NCBI GenBank assembly: GCA_963580285.1
Contig: OY757013.1
Location: 138,572,521-138,636,520 of the forward strand
Source: Lucinisca nassula
Taxonomy: Eukaryota > Mollusca > Bivalvia > Lucinida > Lucinidae
Direction of reading: 5' to 3'
Length of the DNA: 64,000 bases
Every line of letters begins with the position of its first letter. Positions within the stretch are counted from its first letter, which is position 1. The notes under the pieces are model-generated. The model did no database searches and had not been told where the DNA came from. It worked only from the letters and a program-made list of their open reading frames with translations. A program made the position numbers and the translations under genes. This document shows positions 31,501-46,500 of the stretch, in pieces.

Positions 31501-34500
31501 CTTGAACCCCACTTTTATATAGTGAAACTGGGGTTTACAGGGGTAAACCTTATTTTTCAAATTTCTGCTCATATACATAGATTCTGGGTACTTGTTAGAA
31601 CCGCGCGTTCACACAATCTATTTTTGAGCAGAAATATAAAAAGTATCAGATATTTTTTTTTTCTGAAAATTTTCATTTTTGTTTTTAGGGTGAATTTTTC
31701 AATTTATTTTAATAGGCATGTTTTCGTAATGTCTGTTGATCAACCCTACTGTTTGTCATGGCATTTGTTGAGAAATATTCGTCTCTGCACATGCGCTTGA
31801 AGTTCTGAGCTCAAAACCTAAACAACGGGCCTCAGTGGCTTAGTGGTTAAGAGCGCTGACTCTTGATCATTAGGTCTCTCACCGCTGTGGTTCGAGCCTC
31901 CTCGGGTCACATGTGAGACGCCAAGTTCTGCAACGGAAGGTCAGGTGTTTTTTCTCCGGGAACTCCGGTTTTCGCCCACCTCTGATTAACGATCGGCTCG
32001 ATATGAGTGAAATAATCTTGAAAGGGCCGTAAAACCAAAAAAAAAAAAAAAAAAAAAACACACAAAAAAAAAAAAAAAAAAAAAAAACCTAAACATGAAT
32101 GTTAATATTGACGTAGCCAATATTCAATTTCGTTATGGCCCTTTCAAACAAATTTGAAATGTTTAAGCATTTAAGCTTCAAGCGCCTGTGATCTTTCCGA
32201 CATCATTCTTCAAGATCATTTGCACATGTTTACAACATTTTTTGCAGTTTAATTTCAATCTGATTTGGCATTTACATGTTCAAGTGTTTACATCAGTGAC
32301 CAGCCTTGTAGCCTTTTCTGTAAACTAAATATGGGAGAGTTAAGGATGGAGTTATTCTTGGTGATTGTGCGACTTTAAGACACCATTTCGCACCTAACAT
32401 ACATTTTTCCATGGCTCCCAGTGAAATCTGCCTAATAGTGCAGATTTCAGTAATAATCATAGAATAAATCATGTGTTTTAACAGCAGTACATGAAATGTA
32501 GTTTTTATATTTCGTCGACAACCGTATCAATCAGACTAGGATACCATCGACGGTCGTATTTCTAATAATCGACATCCGTATCCCGACATTTTTCAAAGGT
32601 CTATAAAAACTCCGAGAGTGCATGAATTATGTCAAACCCACGTTGTTGTTGAAGCGTAAATGGTAGATAAAATATATGGTGTTTTATTGCTTTCCTACTT
32701 TTCATAAAGCATTAGATTAATGATATTCTGTGAAAACTGCTTTTTTTTTTTTTTTTTTTCGAAAGAACCGGTGTTTCATAGTGTTTTTCAGACTCGCGAC
32801 TCTCAATAAGTGAACAGACAATTAACAGCTTCTCTCTTTAAAACACCGACATCGTTTGTAAATGTTTAAACTTACGTTTTCGCCTCTCCAAGTGCATCAA
32901 AATCGAAGACCCTCCTCTGTCGACATCCGTACTGCTCGGTCGGAAACCGTATTTCTCGGTCGACAGCAGCTTTACACAGTACCGGCTCGGTCGACAACAC
33001 AGGTATAGAAAATGGTATTACCCCCGTGTTGTTGCAGATGCAATAATTTACTTTACAGGGAGAAAAATTAAGTAGGATATTGTTTAATCATTTGTCTAAC
33101 AAACAGAAAAAGGTATGTGTCTGTTTGTATGTACTGGAGTTTAATGGCCCAGTCAACAATATTTGGGTCATATCTAGCCGATCAGTCTACCTATCCACGC
33201 TTTTCCTGGGCACGCTTATACGTAAGTAGTTAACCAAAGCAGCACACATTCATTTGCCAGAAACTGACAACTGACCTGCTTAAATCAGCGGTCGAAGAAA
33301 TGATTTCATGATCAATCCCCCCGAAAGAATGTTGCCGACCCCACATCCTCCTGATCACCAGTCAGATGACTATCCGACTGAACTACCGAGGCCAGCTCTG
33401 CGGTATATTTAAAAAAAGAGAGATATGATAGCCCAGATTCATACTGAATTACCCCATCCACCTCCATAATCATGTTACTCCAAAACAAAGGCTGATGCTG
33501 CAAAATGCAATGTATCAAGCGGACACGAGGACTTGTTTTACGTGGCACAAAAGGGTATTATGGGGACCCCGGGGTTGGTGCTCATCGAGGCGGATCTAAC
33601 GAGCACCGACAATCTATGCTCTATAAAAGAAATAGAGCATCATGAGTGTTCATGCATTATTGCATTTATTAAACAAGTTAAGGAAAATGAATAAAATGCG
33701 AGGCTTTGCCGAGCATTTTATCCCTTTTCCTGAACGCGTTTAATAAATTCAATAACACATGAGCACGAACGCAAGATTCTATTTACCAAATGACATTTAA
33801 AATGCATTTTGTTCACGATTGTTTACAAAAATGTCAATATTCCGCCATTTGTAAACGCGACGACATTACGGACGTCGTACATGTAACGTTACGTGGCCTA
33901 TCTAATTGATTTGCATATTTAATCCACTAGTGGATTATCGAATTTATTACATAGAGGATCTTACATGAGTGTTCATGTATTATTGAATTTATTAAACGAG
34001 TTGAGGAAAAAGGCTAAAATGCTCGGCAAAGCCTCGCATTTTATCCTTTTTCCTCAACTCGTTTAATAAATTCAATAATACATGAGCATGAATGCAAGAT
34101 TCTATTTATCATATGACATTAAAAACCCATTTTATTCACGATTGTTTACAAAAAATATCGATATTCCGCCATTAGTAAACGCGACGTCGTGAGGGACGTC
34201 GTAGATGTAACGTTACGGGACGTATCTAGCTAATTTGCATATTTGATCAACTAGTGGATTATCGAAAATATATACACTCTCAGACGCGACGTCATATGAT
34301 AAATGGCGTTATTATATTCTCAGACGTGACATCATATGATAAATAGCATCTAATATACACCCCTGTATACAGTGGGATTTTTCAGGGTGCACTTATCGTG
34401 AGTGTGTACTGTACGAAACAGTTACCTCTTGGGCTCTTTTGTCCTTTCTTTATTTCTCCTGTGAGTATCTTGATCTTTTCTGGAATAAAAAAAATGAATA

Positions 34501-37500
34501 AACGTAAAAATACAATCAAAGTTTAATGGCTACATATTTGGCATTATGGAAATTGTTCTAAAAAGGGGTAGCCTTAGCTACTGAGGAATAATCATAGCCG
34601 TAAAATGAAGACATTAGGAAATCATGTCCATGTGAAATAATGGCGTCCAACATGGTGTCAGAAATTAAAAATATTAAGTTAAAATTGTAATATCTTTCTA
34701 ATTTTTTCTTTCAACATAGATTGTGGGTGCTCGTTAGAACCGCCTCAATGAGGCGGTTCAAACGAGTACCCGCTATCTATGTTTCTGAACAAAAATAAAG
34801 CAGATAATGTACATCCCTGTAAACCCCATCTTTCTCTATATAAAGTGGGGTTTAGAGGGGTCTTCGTTTCACGGAGGTGTTATCGTGATGAAAATGTTCT
34901 ATGTTTTATAAAAGATCGAAAAGGTCCAAACATTAGTCTCAGATAAGATTGACAGGGCGGAGCTATCGTTTTCTTTTTACATGAGCAAGTATGCATACTG
35001 GTCCCGAGGTCATGCTCAACTCAACTGAGCATCAAATCAATGCTCATAAATGTTAAAATACAAACCAATCAGGCAATTTTTATGGTCAGATCAACTGTGA
35101 ATGTTATTTGTTCTGCTCATTAATTTAAAAACTGCCAACTCTTGTTGGCATTTTTTAATATATGAGGAGAACTAATTTCATGCTCTGCTGAGTTGAGCAT
35201 GAGAAAAGTTTTATAACCTCGGAGCCAAACCCCCGGTTATAAAACATTTTTCATGCTCAACTCAGCTGAGCATGAACTTTTTAATGCTCATAACTATTAA
35301 AATACAAATCAAGCAATTGTCCTGCTCAGAGCAGCACAGAATGTCCGTTATCTTGCTGATAAATTTTTAAATGACAACATTTGTTGGAATTTTAAAATTT
35401 ATGAGAAAGACAAATTTCATGCTCAAGTGAGCTGAGCATGAAAAACGTTTTACATGTATAACCTCTAGGCCAGATCTCTACAGTTTTCAGATAAAATAAG
35501 AATATTTTGTATGGACATGTTTATCTAATGATCTCAACAGCTTACTGATGGAGAGAACTTCTTTCGGTCGACTGTTTACAAATTGACTCAAAGTTATAAA
35601 CTGTAGTAGCTTTTCAGTGCTGAAGTTCACGTGACTACCACTTACTTGTCGGATATCCAGCTAATGGCTATTTAATAGAAAATAGCCGCACAATTCCTAT
35701 CGCTGTGAGGTCAGAGTGGAGCGTAAGAGGGTCATCTATGGAACCTAGACTGGAATCATGTGTTGGGTTTGACAAACAATGCAGATCCAGATCAGACGCC
35801 GCAGACCGCGGCGTCTGATCAGAGTCTATGCAGTTTGCTTTCACTGCATGAATTTAAGGGTCATTTAATAAGAGGTTCGCCTATGAAATCTGGACTGGAG
35901 TCATGTGTTGGGTTTGTCAAACAATGGAGATCCAGATCAGACGCCACAGAACGCGGCTCAGACGCCACAGAACGCGGCGTCTGATCAGGATCTACACTGT
36001 TTGCTTACAGTGTAGAAATTTAGGGTTTAAACAAACGCCTAGGATTATTCAGAGGCAATCAACCTACCAATATTGTCAGTCCTTTGATTGTACAGTAAAT
36101 TTCCTGTATAAAGACCGCCTTTGCGACTGTTCAAAAGTGGTCTTAAAGACCACTTTTGAACAGTCCCAAAAGTGGTCTCTTACTACATGACAGAGCGCCA
36201 AAAGTGGTCTCTTACTACATGACAGAGCGCCCCCGCCCAACGAGTCTTGAAGAAATGGGCTGCATGATGCTTCCACGCAGAGCTGAAATCGGCTGCACAC
36301 GAGTACTGGCAACCCGCCTAGAGGATCTAAGCCTGCCAAGGCAAAGCGTTGCGAGTCTGACCGTCCATGCTTATAAACCCTATTGGTTTCATTGGGCGAC
36401 AGGGGTTGAGATGTCATTTCATCTCAATGTCGGGTAAAAGTCCCACAAAATTGGAAGCAACGTCTCCAGAATGACCTGTACAGTGTTAACGGGGACGTTA
36501 AACTTCATATCAAACGAACACTAGGTGCAGAAATTTTAATAACACGAGGACCATGAGGTCCCTGATCTCCCCTTAGCCATCTGTATTATTTGGTCCCTTT
36601 TTCCCTCACCTGAGTGACTATGATCTTTGGTACTGATAAATAGGTGAAGGTCATGATAATCTAGGGTTCTCATTTATAAAAACTCTAGTACTCAGTCACC
36701 TGTACACAAAGTTTCAAGAAATCAGCCCAGAGGTTCTAGAGAATTTTTAAACTTATTATATATGGCCATGGCAGCCATTTTGGTAATGTGATCTGGACCA
36801 TTTGAACACACTTTCATCCATTGCCAAGGCAGCTGTATATAAAATTTAAGTTAAAAAGTTGATGTTGCTAATGACCTTAACATATAATAGCATTTACAGA
36901 CATTCATACAGTACCTCTCATTTCATAATTACAACTATTTTCGAAAAATACATTTATGACCTCAGCCAGAAGGACCAAATTTTACCGTGTCAAAAGATAG
37001 GTCAAGGTCGGCCTAGGGTCATCAATGGACATTTAGCATCCATATACATTCATATTTTACCTATTCGCATGCCATAGACCACACTATTTTCAGACAAAAT
37101 GCATTGTTTTACCTATTTCCCATTGAAAAGCCTAAGGATCCAAATCTGACCTTGACATAAAACAGGTCAAGGTCATACTAGGGTCATCATATTTGCAAAT
37201 TTCGTAGTACTCAGTCACCCGATGTTACATACATGTACCAAGTTTCAAGACTTTCGGCCCACTGGTTCTGGAGAAGAAGATTTTTTTTAAGGTTTGTACC
37301 ATATTTGGTTAGTGCGGCTATCTTGGTCATCTGACCCAGACCAATCAAACAAATTTTTGGTCCCTCACTGTCCTTAAAATTTTAATGGAATTGACCTAGT
37401 GGCTTCAGAGAAACTATATATTGAAATGTCAATGGACCTGCAATCCTCGTGCCCTTGAGCCAAGGTCACTGATCATTTTGTACCCGACCACAATATTTTC

Positions 37501-40500
37501 CGAAAAATGCATTGTTTTACCATTTTCCGATTGAAAAGCATAAGGAACCAAATTTGACATTGGTAGAAAAAATTCAAGATCAACCTAGGGTCATCATATT
37601 TGCAAATTTCGTAGTGCTCAATCACCAAATGCTAGACACCAAGATACACGACAATCGGCGAAGTGGTTATGGAGAAGATTTTTTAAGGTTTTTACAATAT
37701 TTGGGCATATCGACCATCTTGGTCATTTGACCTGGACCATTCAAACAAATCTTCGTTCCCTCACTGCCCTTAGGCTGCATATAAAATTTAATTGAAATTG
37801 GCCTAGTGATTTAAGAGGAAATGTATTTTGAAATGTCAGTGGACCTGTAATCCAAATGACCTGGAGCCAAGGTCACTGAATGACCTTGACCTTAAGCATT
37901 CATAGACCTTCATTTTTACCTATTCTCATGCAACAGACCACAATATTTTTTCGAAAAATGCATTGTTTTACCCATTTCCCAACTAAAAGCTTAACGAACC
38001 AAATTTGACCTTAGCGTAAAATAGGCTAAGGTCAGCCTAGGATCAACATATTTGCAAACTTGGTAGTACTCCATCACCCGATGATACATACCATGTTTCA
38101 AGACAATCAGCCCAGTGGTTCTGGAGAAGAAGATTTTTTAAAGTTTTTACCATATTTGGGCATAGCGGCCACCTTGGTCATGCAAACGGAGCCATTCGAA
38201 CAAGTTTTTTTTCCTTAATTGTCCTAAGGCTGCATATTGAATTTAAGTGAAATCGGTCCAGTGGCTAAAGAGAAAATGTATATTGAAATGTCAATGGAGC
38301 TTTAGTCCAAGTGACCTTGAGCCAAGGTCACTGAATGACCTTGACCATTAGCATTCATGTTTTACCTATTCTCATGTCATAGACCACAATATGTTCCGAA
38401 AAATGCATTTCCAGTTGAAAAGCCTGAGGAACCAAATTTTACCTTTGCAGAAAATAGGTCAAGTCAACCTAGGGTCATCATACTTATGTACTTATTAATC
38501 AGTCACCTAATAATACATGCCTAGTTTCAAAACAATCGGCCCACTGGTTCTGGAGAGGATGATTTGTTTAGATTTTACAATATCTGGTCATGGCGGCCAT
38601 CTTGGTCATGTGACCTAGACCATTCAAACAAGTTTCCTAAGGCTGCATATAAAATTTAATTGAAATTGGCCCAGTGGTTTCTGAGAAATTGTGTTTTATA
38701 ATGTCAATGGACCTGTAATTCAAGTGACCTTGAGCAAAGGTCACTGAATGAGCTTTGCCTTTAGCATTCATAGACATTCATTTTTTACCTATTCTCATGC
38801 AATAGACCACAACATTTTTTCGAAAAATGCATTGTTTTACCCTTTTTCCAATTAAAAGCTTAAGGAACCAAATTTGATCTTGGCGTTAAATAAGCCAAGG
38901 TCAGCCTAGGGATATCATATTTGCAAATTTGATAGTACTTAGTAACCCGATGCTACATCCCAAGTTTCAAAACAATCGGCCTGGTGGTTCCGGAGAAAAA
39001 GAATTTTTTAAGGTTTTTGCCATATTTGGGCATGGCGGCCAGCTTGGTCAGGTGACCTAAACCATACCTGCAAACTTCCGTTCCCCTATTGCTAGGAGGC
39101 TGTATATGAATTTTAATTGGAATTGGCCCAGTGGTTTCAGAGAGGAAACATATGAAAATGAAGGACGCAGACGGACGACGTTCGATGGAGGCCTACCATC
39201 CTATAAGCTCCCCCGGAGCCTTTGGCTCAGGGGAGCTAAAAAAACGTTTACACCTACTTTTAAAAGATTTTAGCTGGTCTTTAATAACGAAATTTTACTG
39301 AAACCAGTTCTGAATTCTACTTACTTTCTAGCAGTGGAAATCGTCTCTCCCAGTCGTTCACTAGCGGTTTAACTTTCTTGAGGGAGCTATCATCCGGGCC
39401 TTCTGTAATATACAATAATACTTCAATAACTCGTACACGTATAGCTGGTTCATCATAGCTAATTGGAACTAACTCTGGAGCCCCAATAACTCTAGATAGC
39501 CATATATTGAGGATAACATTACGATAACACACCCGTGCGACATAGTACAGTTTTTTACATCTCCAAAATTGTTATATCTGTGATGATATTTTTCTTATTT
39601 AAACTGCAAACATAGGTTGCGGGTGCTCGTTAGAACCGCCTCAATTAGAACCGCCTCATTGAGGTGGTTCTAACCAGTACCCACAACCTATGCCTTGTAG
39701 CAGAAATAAGAACATTAATGAATACTCCGTAAATCTCGGTTTTATCTTTATAAACTGGGCTTGATTTTTTTTTTGTGGTGGGGGGGGGGGGGGCATGGGG
39801 GTCGGGGGTTCATTCCACATTCCACTGACTTCTCAAAACGTTATGCCGTGCACATTCATTAGAATCACCTCTGCTTGTCGAAATCTTAAAGGAGACTTGA
39901 GAAACCATCAAAAAGACTCAGATCAGCCTGTGGAGTCTAAATGTGTGGTTGGTTTTGGCGCTCCACCAACATTTGAGGTCATTCGGAGACAGGGACTCGG
40001 TTATAAGACTCATCCGAAAGTCTTGTGAAGCTCGGAATCCAACCCACGACCTCTTGTTTTATTAGGTGGTTAACTTAATCACTGCATCAGGGAGCCTTCT
40101 ACTAGCAGTGGCGTAGTGTGAAATATTTAAGCAATATTGCCCAATGGTATCGTTTCCATAATTAGGAACATTCTTACAGGAGAGAATTCGCTCCTTCTTT
40201 TCTTTAAGAGTGACCCCTGGTGGCGACAATAATACGCGTCATCTGTCCTGTTTATTATTTTTCTTCTTCTTATTTGTCTTCTTCTTCTTTGTCTTCTTTT
40301 CTTCTCCTTCTTCTTCTTCTTTTTCCTCGTCGTCGCCATCTTCGTCGTTTGTAATGTGTTCGCATTTGCAGTTGTTACACCTGTGGACACAATCTTGTGA
40401 AATAACTTTCAATGAATCTCTTTGCATCAAGTTAGTTTGACAAGCAAATGTCATTCATCAAAGAATTCTAAAACTAGATCAAGCAATTGATTGGTCTCAT

Positions 40501-43500
40501 TTTGGCAAACAATTTCTGATTGACATTTGAGATGTATTTTGATTGGTCAGTGCAGGAGTCAGCAATAAAATGCACACCACCTTGTGTTTTGAATTTATTT
40601 CTGGCAATTGACTGATAGCATGTTAGGATATATTGAATGATGTTTCAAGTCAAAATGAAATGAAGCTCATCAAAGTTTGAACGGTTTTGTGTCCACAAGT
40701 GTACGCCTCTGAGAACCCGACCGCGGTTATAAAACATTTTGAAGCTAAACCGAGATGAGCATGAAATTTGTAACGCTCATAATAATTAAAACACCAACTA
40801 ATCCGGCAATTTTCCTGCTCAGATCACTACCAGAATGTCATTTGTCCTGTTCATAATGTTAAAATGCCAACAATGGTTGGCATTTTAAAATTAATGACCA
40901 GGATAAGTTTCATGCTCAAATGAGTTGAGCGTGACATAACGATAACATACCCGTGCGATAAAGTGAATTTTTCACATCTCTAAAATGGCTACATTTCTGA
41001 TGAAAATCCATGATAGTTTTCTTATTAATACTGCAAACATAGGTTGTGGGTCCTCATTATAACCGCCTCATTGAGGCGGTTCTAACGAGTATCCACAACC
41101 TATGTTTTGGAGCAAAAATAAGAAAAAATAATGTATACCCCCGTCACCACCAGTTTTCTCTATATGAAGTGTGGTATGGGGGGTCTTCATTTCACGGACT
41201 TGTTCACGTGATGAAAAAAGTTTTATAACTTCAGCGGCAGATTGCGGTACAGATAAGGCTGATCAAAGTTTCCCGTGTTCATCACCAGGATTTGCTTTGT
41301 ATCGGCGCATATATAACTCATATTCACTTACTTTCTAGCAGGACTGGAACATAGTTCATTCTGTCAACAAAATTGGCTCTCACATTTTCATCATGGCCCA
41401 TTGTGTGCACCATAGACAAATTGCCGTCTTCATCAATGAGGTCGATTATGGCTAGAGTAAAGAAGAGAATTGAAGAAGAATTTTTATTTAGACGTAAACT
41501 ATAACAGTTTCTAGTCTATCATCATGCATATTATATAATAATAATATCACATGGTCACGCTACAAAATATAAATGGCTAAACAACAGAAAATACAAAATA
41601 CAGTGTTTTACGTTCATGATACATAAAGGCTAAATATATGTACCCTCTGGAGGTTGGTTTAAACATATTTATTTCGAAATTAATATAAATTATACAAGCA
41701 AGTAAATACAAACAAATCATAGGATAAGAACGAAAGCACAAGTACTTATTGAGTTCTTCTCCTTACATGCTTAATATTGTATTATTTCAGGTGGTTGTTT
41801 GTCAAATAATGTGTACTTAGGATCATATACTGACATATAACTAATTGAATAATTAGAAGTGGAAACAGAAAAAAGGAACATATCAAAAGATAGACATATT
41901 TACAAAACAAAATAAATAAATAAATAAATAAATGAAACTTTGGATGAAATGCAGAAAGAACTGCCATAAAAAGAAAACAGAGAAAATATAGTACGGTACA
42001 AAAGTAAACAAAAGAAAAAGAAGAAAAAAAAAATAAATAAAATCAAGCAGGGTTGGTGAGTGCTAGGGCGCGAGGTATAGGTAACGGATCCATGTATCTT
42101 GTGAATTGGTAGGAGAGTCGTCGTAGAGTTCATTTGCATATTTAAAAGCGTTTCGTGTCGATAATATATTTGTGTACATTTGCGAATATGGCAGCATTTA
42201 TGTCGTGGGATAGTGATGGGTCGCCATAAAGAACTACTTTTAAGGTTGGGGTAGCGTACCTTGAGATTTCATTTAAGAGTTCCCCTCGCTGTCTCTGGTA
42301 TTGCATACAGTGGAAGAAGTAATGTTGGTTGTCTTCAATGCTCCCGCAGCTGCATAGAGGTGAGACAGATATATTCTTTAGAAAGAGGTGGAGATTTAAG
42401 GAGCTACAATTTGTTCTTAAGCGCGTATGCAAGATTTGGGGATTTCGTTTGCCGCTGTAATAATGTTTGGGAACAAGTGTTTTGTCTTTATTTAGAAAAT
42501 TTTTAAAAGCATTTACAGATTCAATTTGTGTCGCTGCTTCTGAGAGCTCATTCCATGCCCTGATAGAAGAAGGTAGAAACGAGTTGTAATAGAGTGTAGT
42601 TCGGGCATTAATTTGATCAAGGTCGTTGGAATTTCTTAGGTTGTAGCGTGATCTGTATTGGACAGTTTGTGGAACAAGGGACGAAAGATAGGTCGGACAG
42701 AGATTAGCTTTCATTTTATAAAATAGTGGGGGTTAAAGGAAACTAGCCAAGTGGCTGCCCATCGTGATATTTTTTGAAGATCGGTATTGATACATCCTGC
42801 GGCAGAGATCGGATCATCAACAACTATGAATAGGCTTGTGTCGTCGGCAAATAAGCGTATGTTAGAGCCTATGTCGGTAACAATGTCATTTATATAAACA
42901 AGGAAAAGTAATGGACCGAGGATCGAACCTTGTGGAACCCCTGCACGAATAAATGCCCAGTCAGATGTGGCAGCTGGTATAACTACGCGTTGCATTCTGT
43001 TATTCAGATAGCTTTTGAACCAGGCAAGTACTTCTCCTGTGACACCAGCTGATTGTAATTTCAATATTAGGCCGTCGTGCCAGACACGGTCGAAAGCTTT
43101 GCTGATGTCACAGAAGACAGCTCTCACCTCTTTACCCTCATCCAGTGCTTGACAAAAGACATTGTAGAGGTATGTTAATTGATTAATGGTGGAGTCACCT
43201 GGAATAAAGCCGGATTGTAAAGAAGAGAGAATATTGTTATCTCGAAGATGGTTATAGAAATGTTTGAATACAAGTCTTTCGAGTACTTTATCTTCCGAGT
43301 TGAGTAGTGAGATAGGTCTGTGATTAGAAACAACAGACAAATCGCCTTTTTGGGGGACAGGACAGACATTTGCTTCTTTATAAGAACTTGGAACTAGACC
43401 AGTACGTAATGACTGATTGAAAAGAGAACAGTAAGGATTAGATAGTTCTTGAGACAGTTCACGTATGATACGATTGCTGAGTCCATTGGGACCAGTTGCT

Positions 43501-46500
43501 TTATCGACTGGTAAAATTTTAAGTACAGATTCAACTTCTTCTGTTGTTAAGACAATGCTATTTAATTCTGATGTTACTGATGTTGGCAAGATAGCTGGCA
43601 AATGTGCGTTCTTGTCGTTCAGACTCGACTGGCTCTGAAAGTAGTTGTTTAAAATATTAGCCTTGTCATGGTCATCGGTATACAATTTATTGTTATGTTC
43701 GATAGGGGGTAGCTGAGATTTGCTATTTGGCGTAATAAAATATTTTAAAGTTGACCACCAGTCCTTAGAAGAGAGAGTTTGTGAAGTAAGTTTTGCAGTA
43801 ATTTTTTCATGGAGTGCTTGTTTCGAATCGCGGATCATTTGTGTTGTTTTATTGCGCAATGTTTTAAATTTGGTCCAGTCCATACAGGTATTTGTACTTT
43901 TAGCTTTTTTGTATAACCTTTTGCGTTTCCTTATATTTTTTTTAATATGTGATGTTATCCAAGGAGGTTCCTGAGGTTTAATTCTAATTATTTTATTTGG
44001 AATGCATTCTGTGGCTAAAGCGGAGACATGATTAGTAATGTTATTTGCATAAACATCAATGTCATTATCCTGGAGTGAATTCCAGTCAACAAGACCTGCC
44101 TTGTTTCGAAGTGCATTGTAATCGCCTCTGTCATAGTACCAAATATGTCGTACAAAAGATTTATATTTAGGCTTTGAAAATTTAATAATGGCGTATATCG
44201 GGCAATGGTATCGTATATTTTGTTGTAGGAAGGGTTCACCTACACCACTGGCAATAAGACTTTCTCTGTTGCTCGTAAAAAGCAAATCGATAATAGATGA
44301 TGAGTGTTCTGTGAAATGAGTGGGTTCGTTGATAGACTGATATAGGGAATACTGCGAACAGACTGATTCAATTTTTCTTAGAGCGCTATTGTTATACACA
44401 TTAAGGTTAAAGTCACCGGTTAATATTATATCATTTATACCTGTATCAACTGCTAGACCAATTGAGTCTTCAATGTTGGAAAAAAGTTGCGAGTTCGAAT
44501 TGGGAGGTCTGTAGAATAGGCCTACTAGGATACGTTTATGAGAATTTGCAATTTCAATCCAAATACTTTCTACATTCTGTATTTCTAGATCGTTACGACG
44601 CTTGTAATGTAGCCCTTCTTTGACGTACAGTATAACGCCCCCATGTGAATCTCCAGCTCGGTCTTTCCTCTCAGGCCTGTTAAAAGACTGCAACATTAAA
44701 TCTTCCATGTCTATGGATGCGTTAAGCCATGTTTCAGAGAAGCAGAGGATGTCAAAGTCAATCAGTTCTGTATGTAATATATCCAATTTTTGAAAAATAC
44801 TTTGCACATTATAGTGAACAATGGATAAGTTGTGAGTAAGATGTAAGAAGTTAGAAACAGTTGCATTTGTACTTAATGAAGAGACTGAGCTATTTAGAGA
44901 ATGCTCCGACAGCGGTCCGGGGTTCGGATGCACATCGCCGGATAAAAATATAAGAGACACAAGCCAAACTGTAAGCAGACATGAAAAAAAAATCACGGAA
45001 ATACTGGACGTAAATTCAATATTTTCGATTATTTTGCTACTTGGTTTTGCACGACGGTAGAAGTTATATAGATGGATATTAAGACCCAATTTTTCGCTGT
45101 CTTGCACCGACTGTAATATTGAAAAAGTCAGTAGTGAATGTTTATATACTGCTGTTAATACAAAAAAGTGAAATAAAAGGATAAAACAACCTCCACAACG
45201 CCAAACTGGCATGACGGCAAAGTGCTTCTTACTTCGAAATAAATTCATGTTACAGATGAAAGAAGTACAATGAAAAGGAAAATTGCCATTATTTTAACTT
45301 GACAAGCACCACGATACATGGAGTAGTCACTCCACACGCGCGCCCTGTCACCCACCAATCCATGAGTAAGAATAGAGAAAAACAGAAAAAAAGTAATACG
45401 CATGCAAAAAAGAGGATATTGAATGGCTGTTTTAATTTTGACATAGTATATTACAGTGTAACTTCAATGTTTCGAACACAGATGGTCCATTTACATTTGC
45501 TAAATCAAACATGTCTTAAGTGTCAGCGGAGACTTCCCATAGCTCCAGCTCAGAATTATAATAATAATAATAATAATAATAATAATTCAGGACCGACATG
45601 CCACCACGAAAAGGCAGATCATGTGTTCCCACCAGAAACGCCTCGATGAGACGATTCGAGTGAGCACAAACAACACACCCTATCTAGCAGAACTATACCC
45701 CTCGGGCATGGCGCTCTGGAAACAACCCCAGAGCCCTAAAATACCTCCGTCTCGAACATATATTCATCGTTCCAACGATGTTCGAACCAGTAAAGTTACA
45801 TTGCATATTAGTTAGGAAAACGTCTAATTCTGAGGTACTGTATGTGCCAACAAATAAACAAATAGAATATATAATAACGCATTATCAATATAACAAAGCA
45901 GAAAGGCTAGATAATAAGGTATCACCATAGCTCAAAGCTCCTTTCAATAACGCCCATACTCCGTGTAATATGATGGTCATTTCTTGAAATGTTAAACAAA
46001 CAATTACAAACGTGTTATATCACCAAAATCTGCCCTAGGCAAGGACTGCGGGTGCTCTGGAGGTTGAACTCCATATTTACAATCATGCTTACTTGCAGGC
46101 AACATATATGGAAAAGACGTACTGTCAGAAATTATCACACAACGAGTAACCAACGTCGCACCTGCGTCGATGCAAGACGTTGCATAGACGCAAGCCCGAC
46201 GCAGACCAGACGTTGTATGCCCGATATATGACCGGTCTTATTCCTAGGATAGTGATCACCATGTTTTCTTTTCTTTCGGAACAGATCTGCTGTTTCGTCA
46301 GTAGTCTGAAAATGGTATGACAACTGACCCAAATAGTGATCGCTTAAAAATAAATAAATAAATAAATAACATAACATAACATAATATGACGACATTGCAT
46401 GACATGACATGACATGACATGACATTGACATGACATGACATGACATTGCATGGCATGGCATAACCTAACATATTTATGTAACCGCCATACCAGTACTCCA

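Larger units (their letters stand above)
42142..45248 (-). mobile_element. Non-LTR retrotransposon (CR1/L2-like group), internally deleted
   Basis: One large frame (endonuclease plus RT) and an offset C-terminal frame. It lies in intron 2 of the CXorf65-like gene, on the same strand. Clade placement within the Jockey/CR1/L2 assemblage is tentative. Boundaries outside the ORFs are not defined. Confidence 0.9.

Noticed and set aside
39185..39245. Firm Helitron call for the GGGGAGCTAAAA end
   Set aside because: The hairpin touches the CTAA directly, unlike the usual spacing, and no Rep/helicase or A-T insertion evidence is visible.
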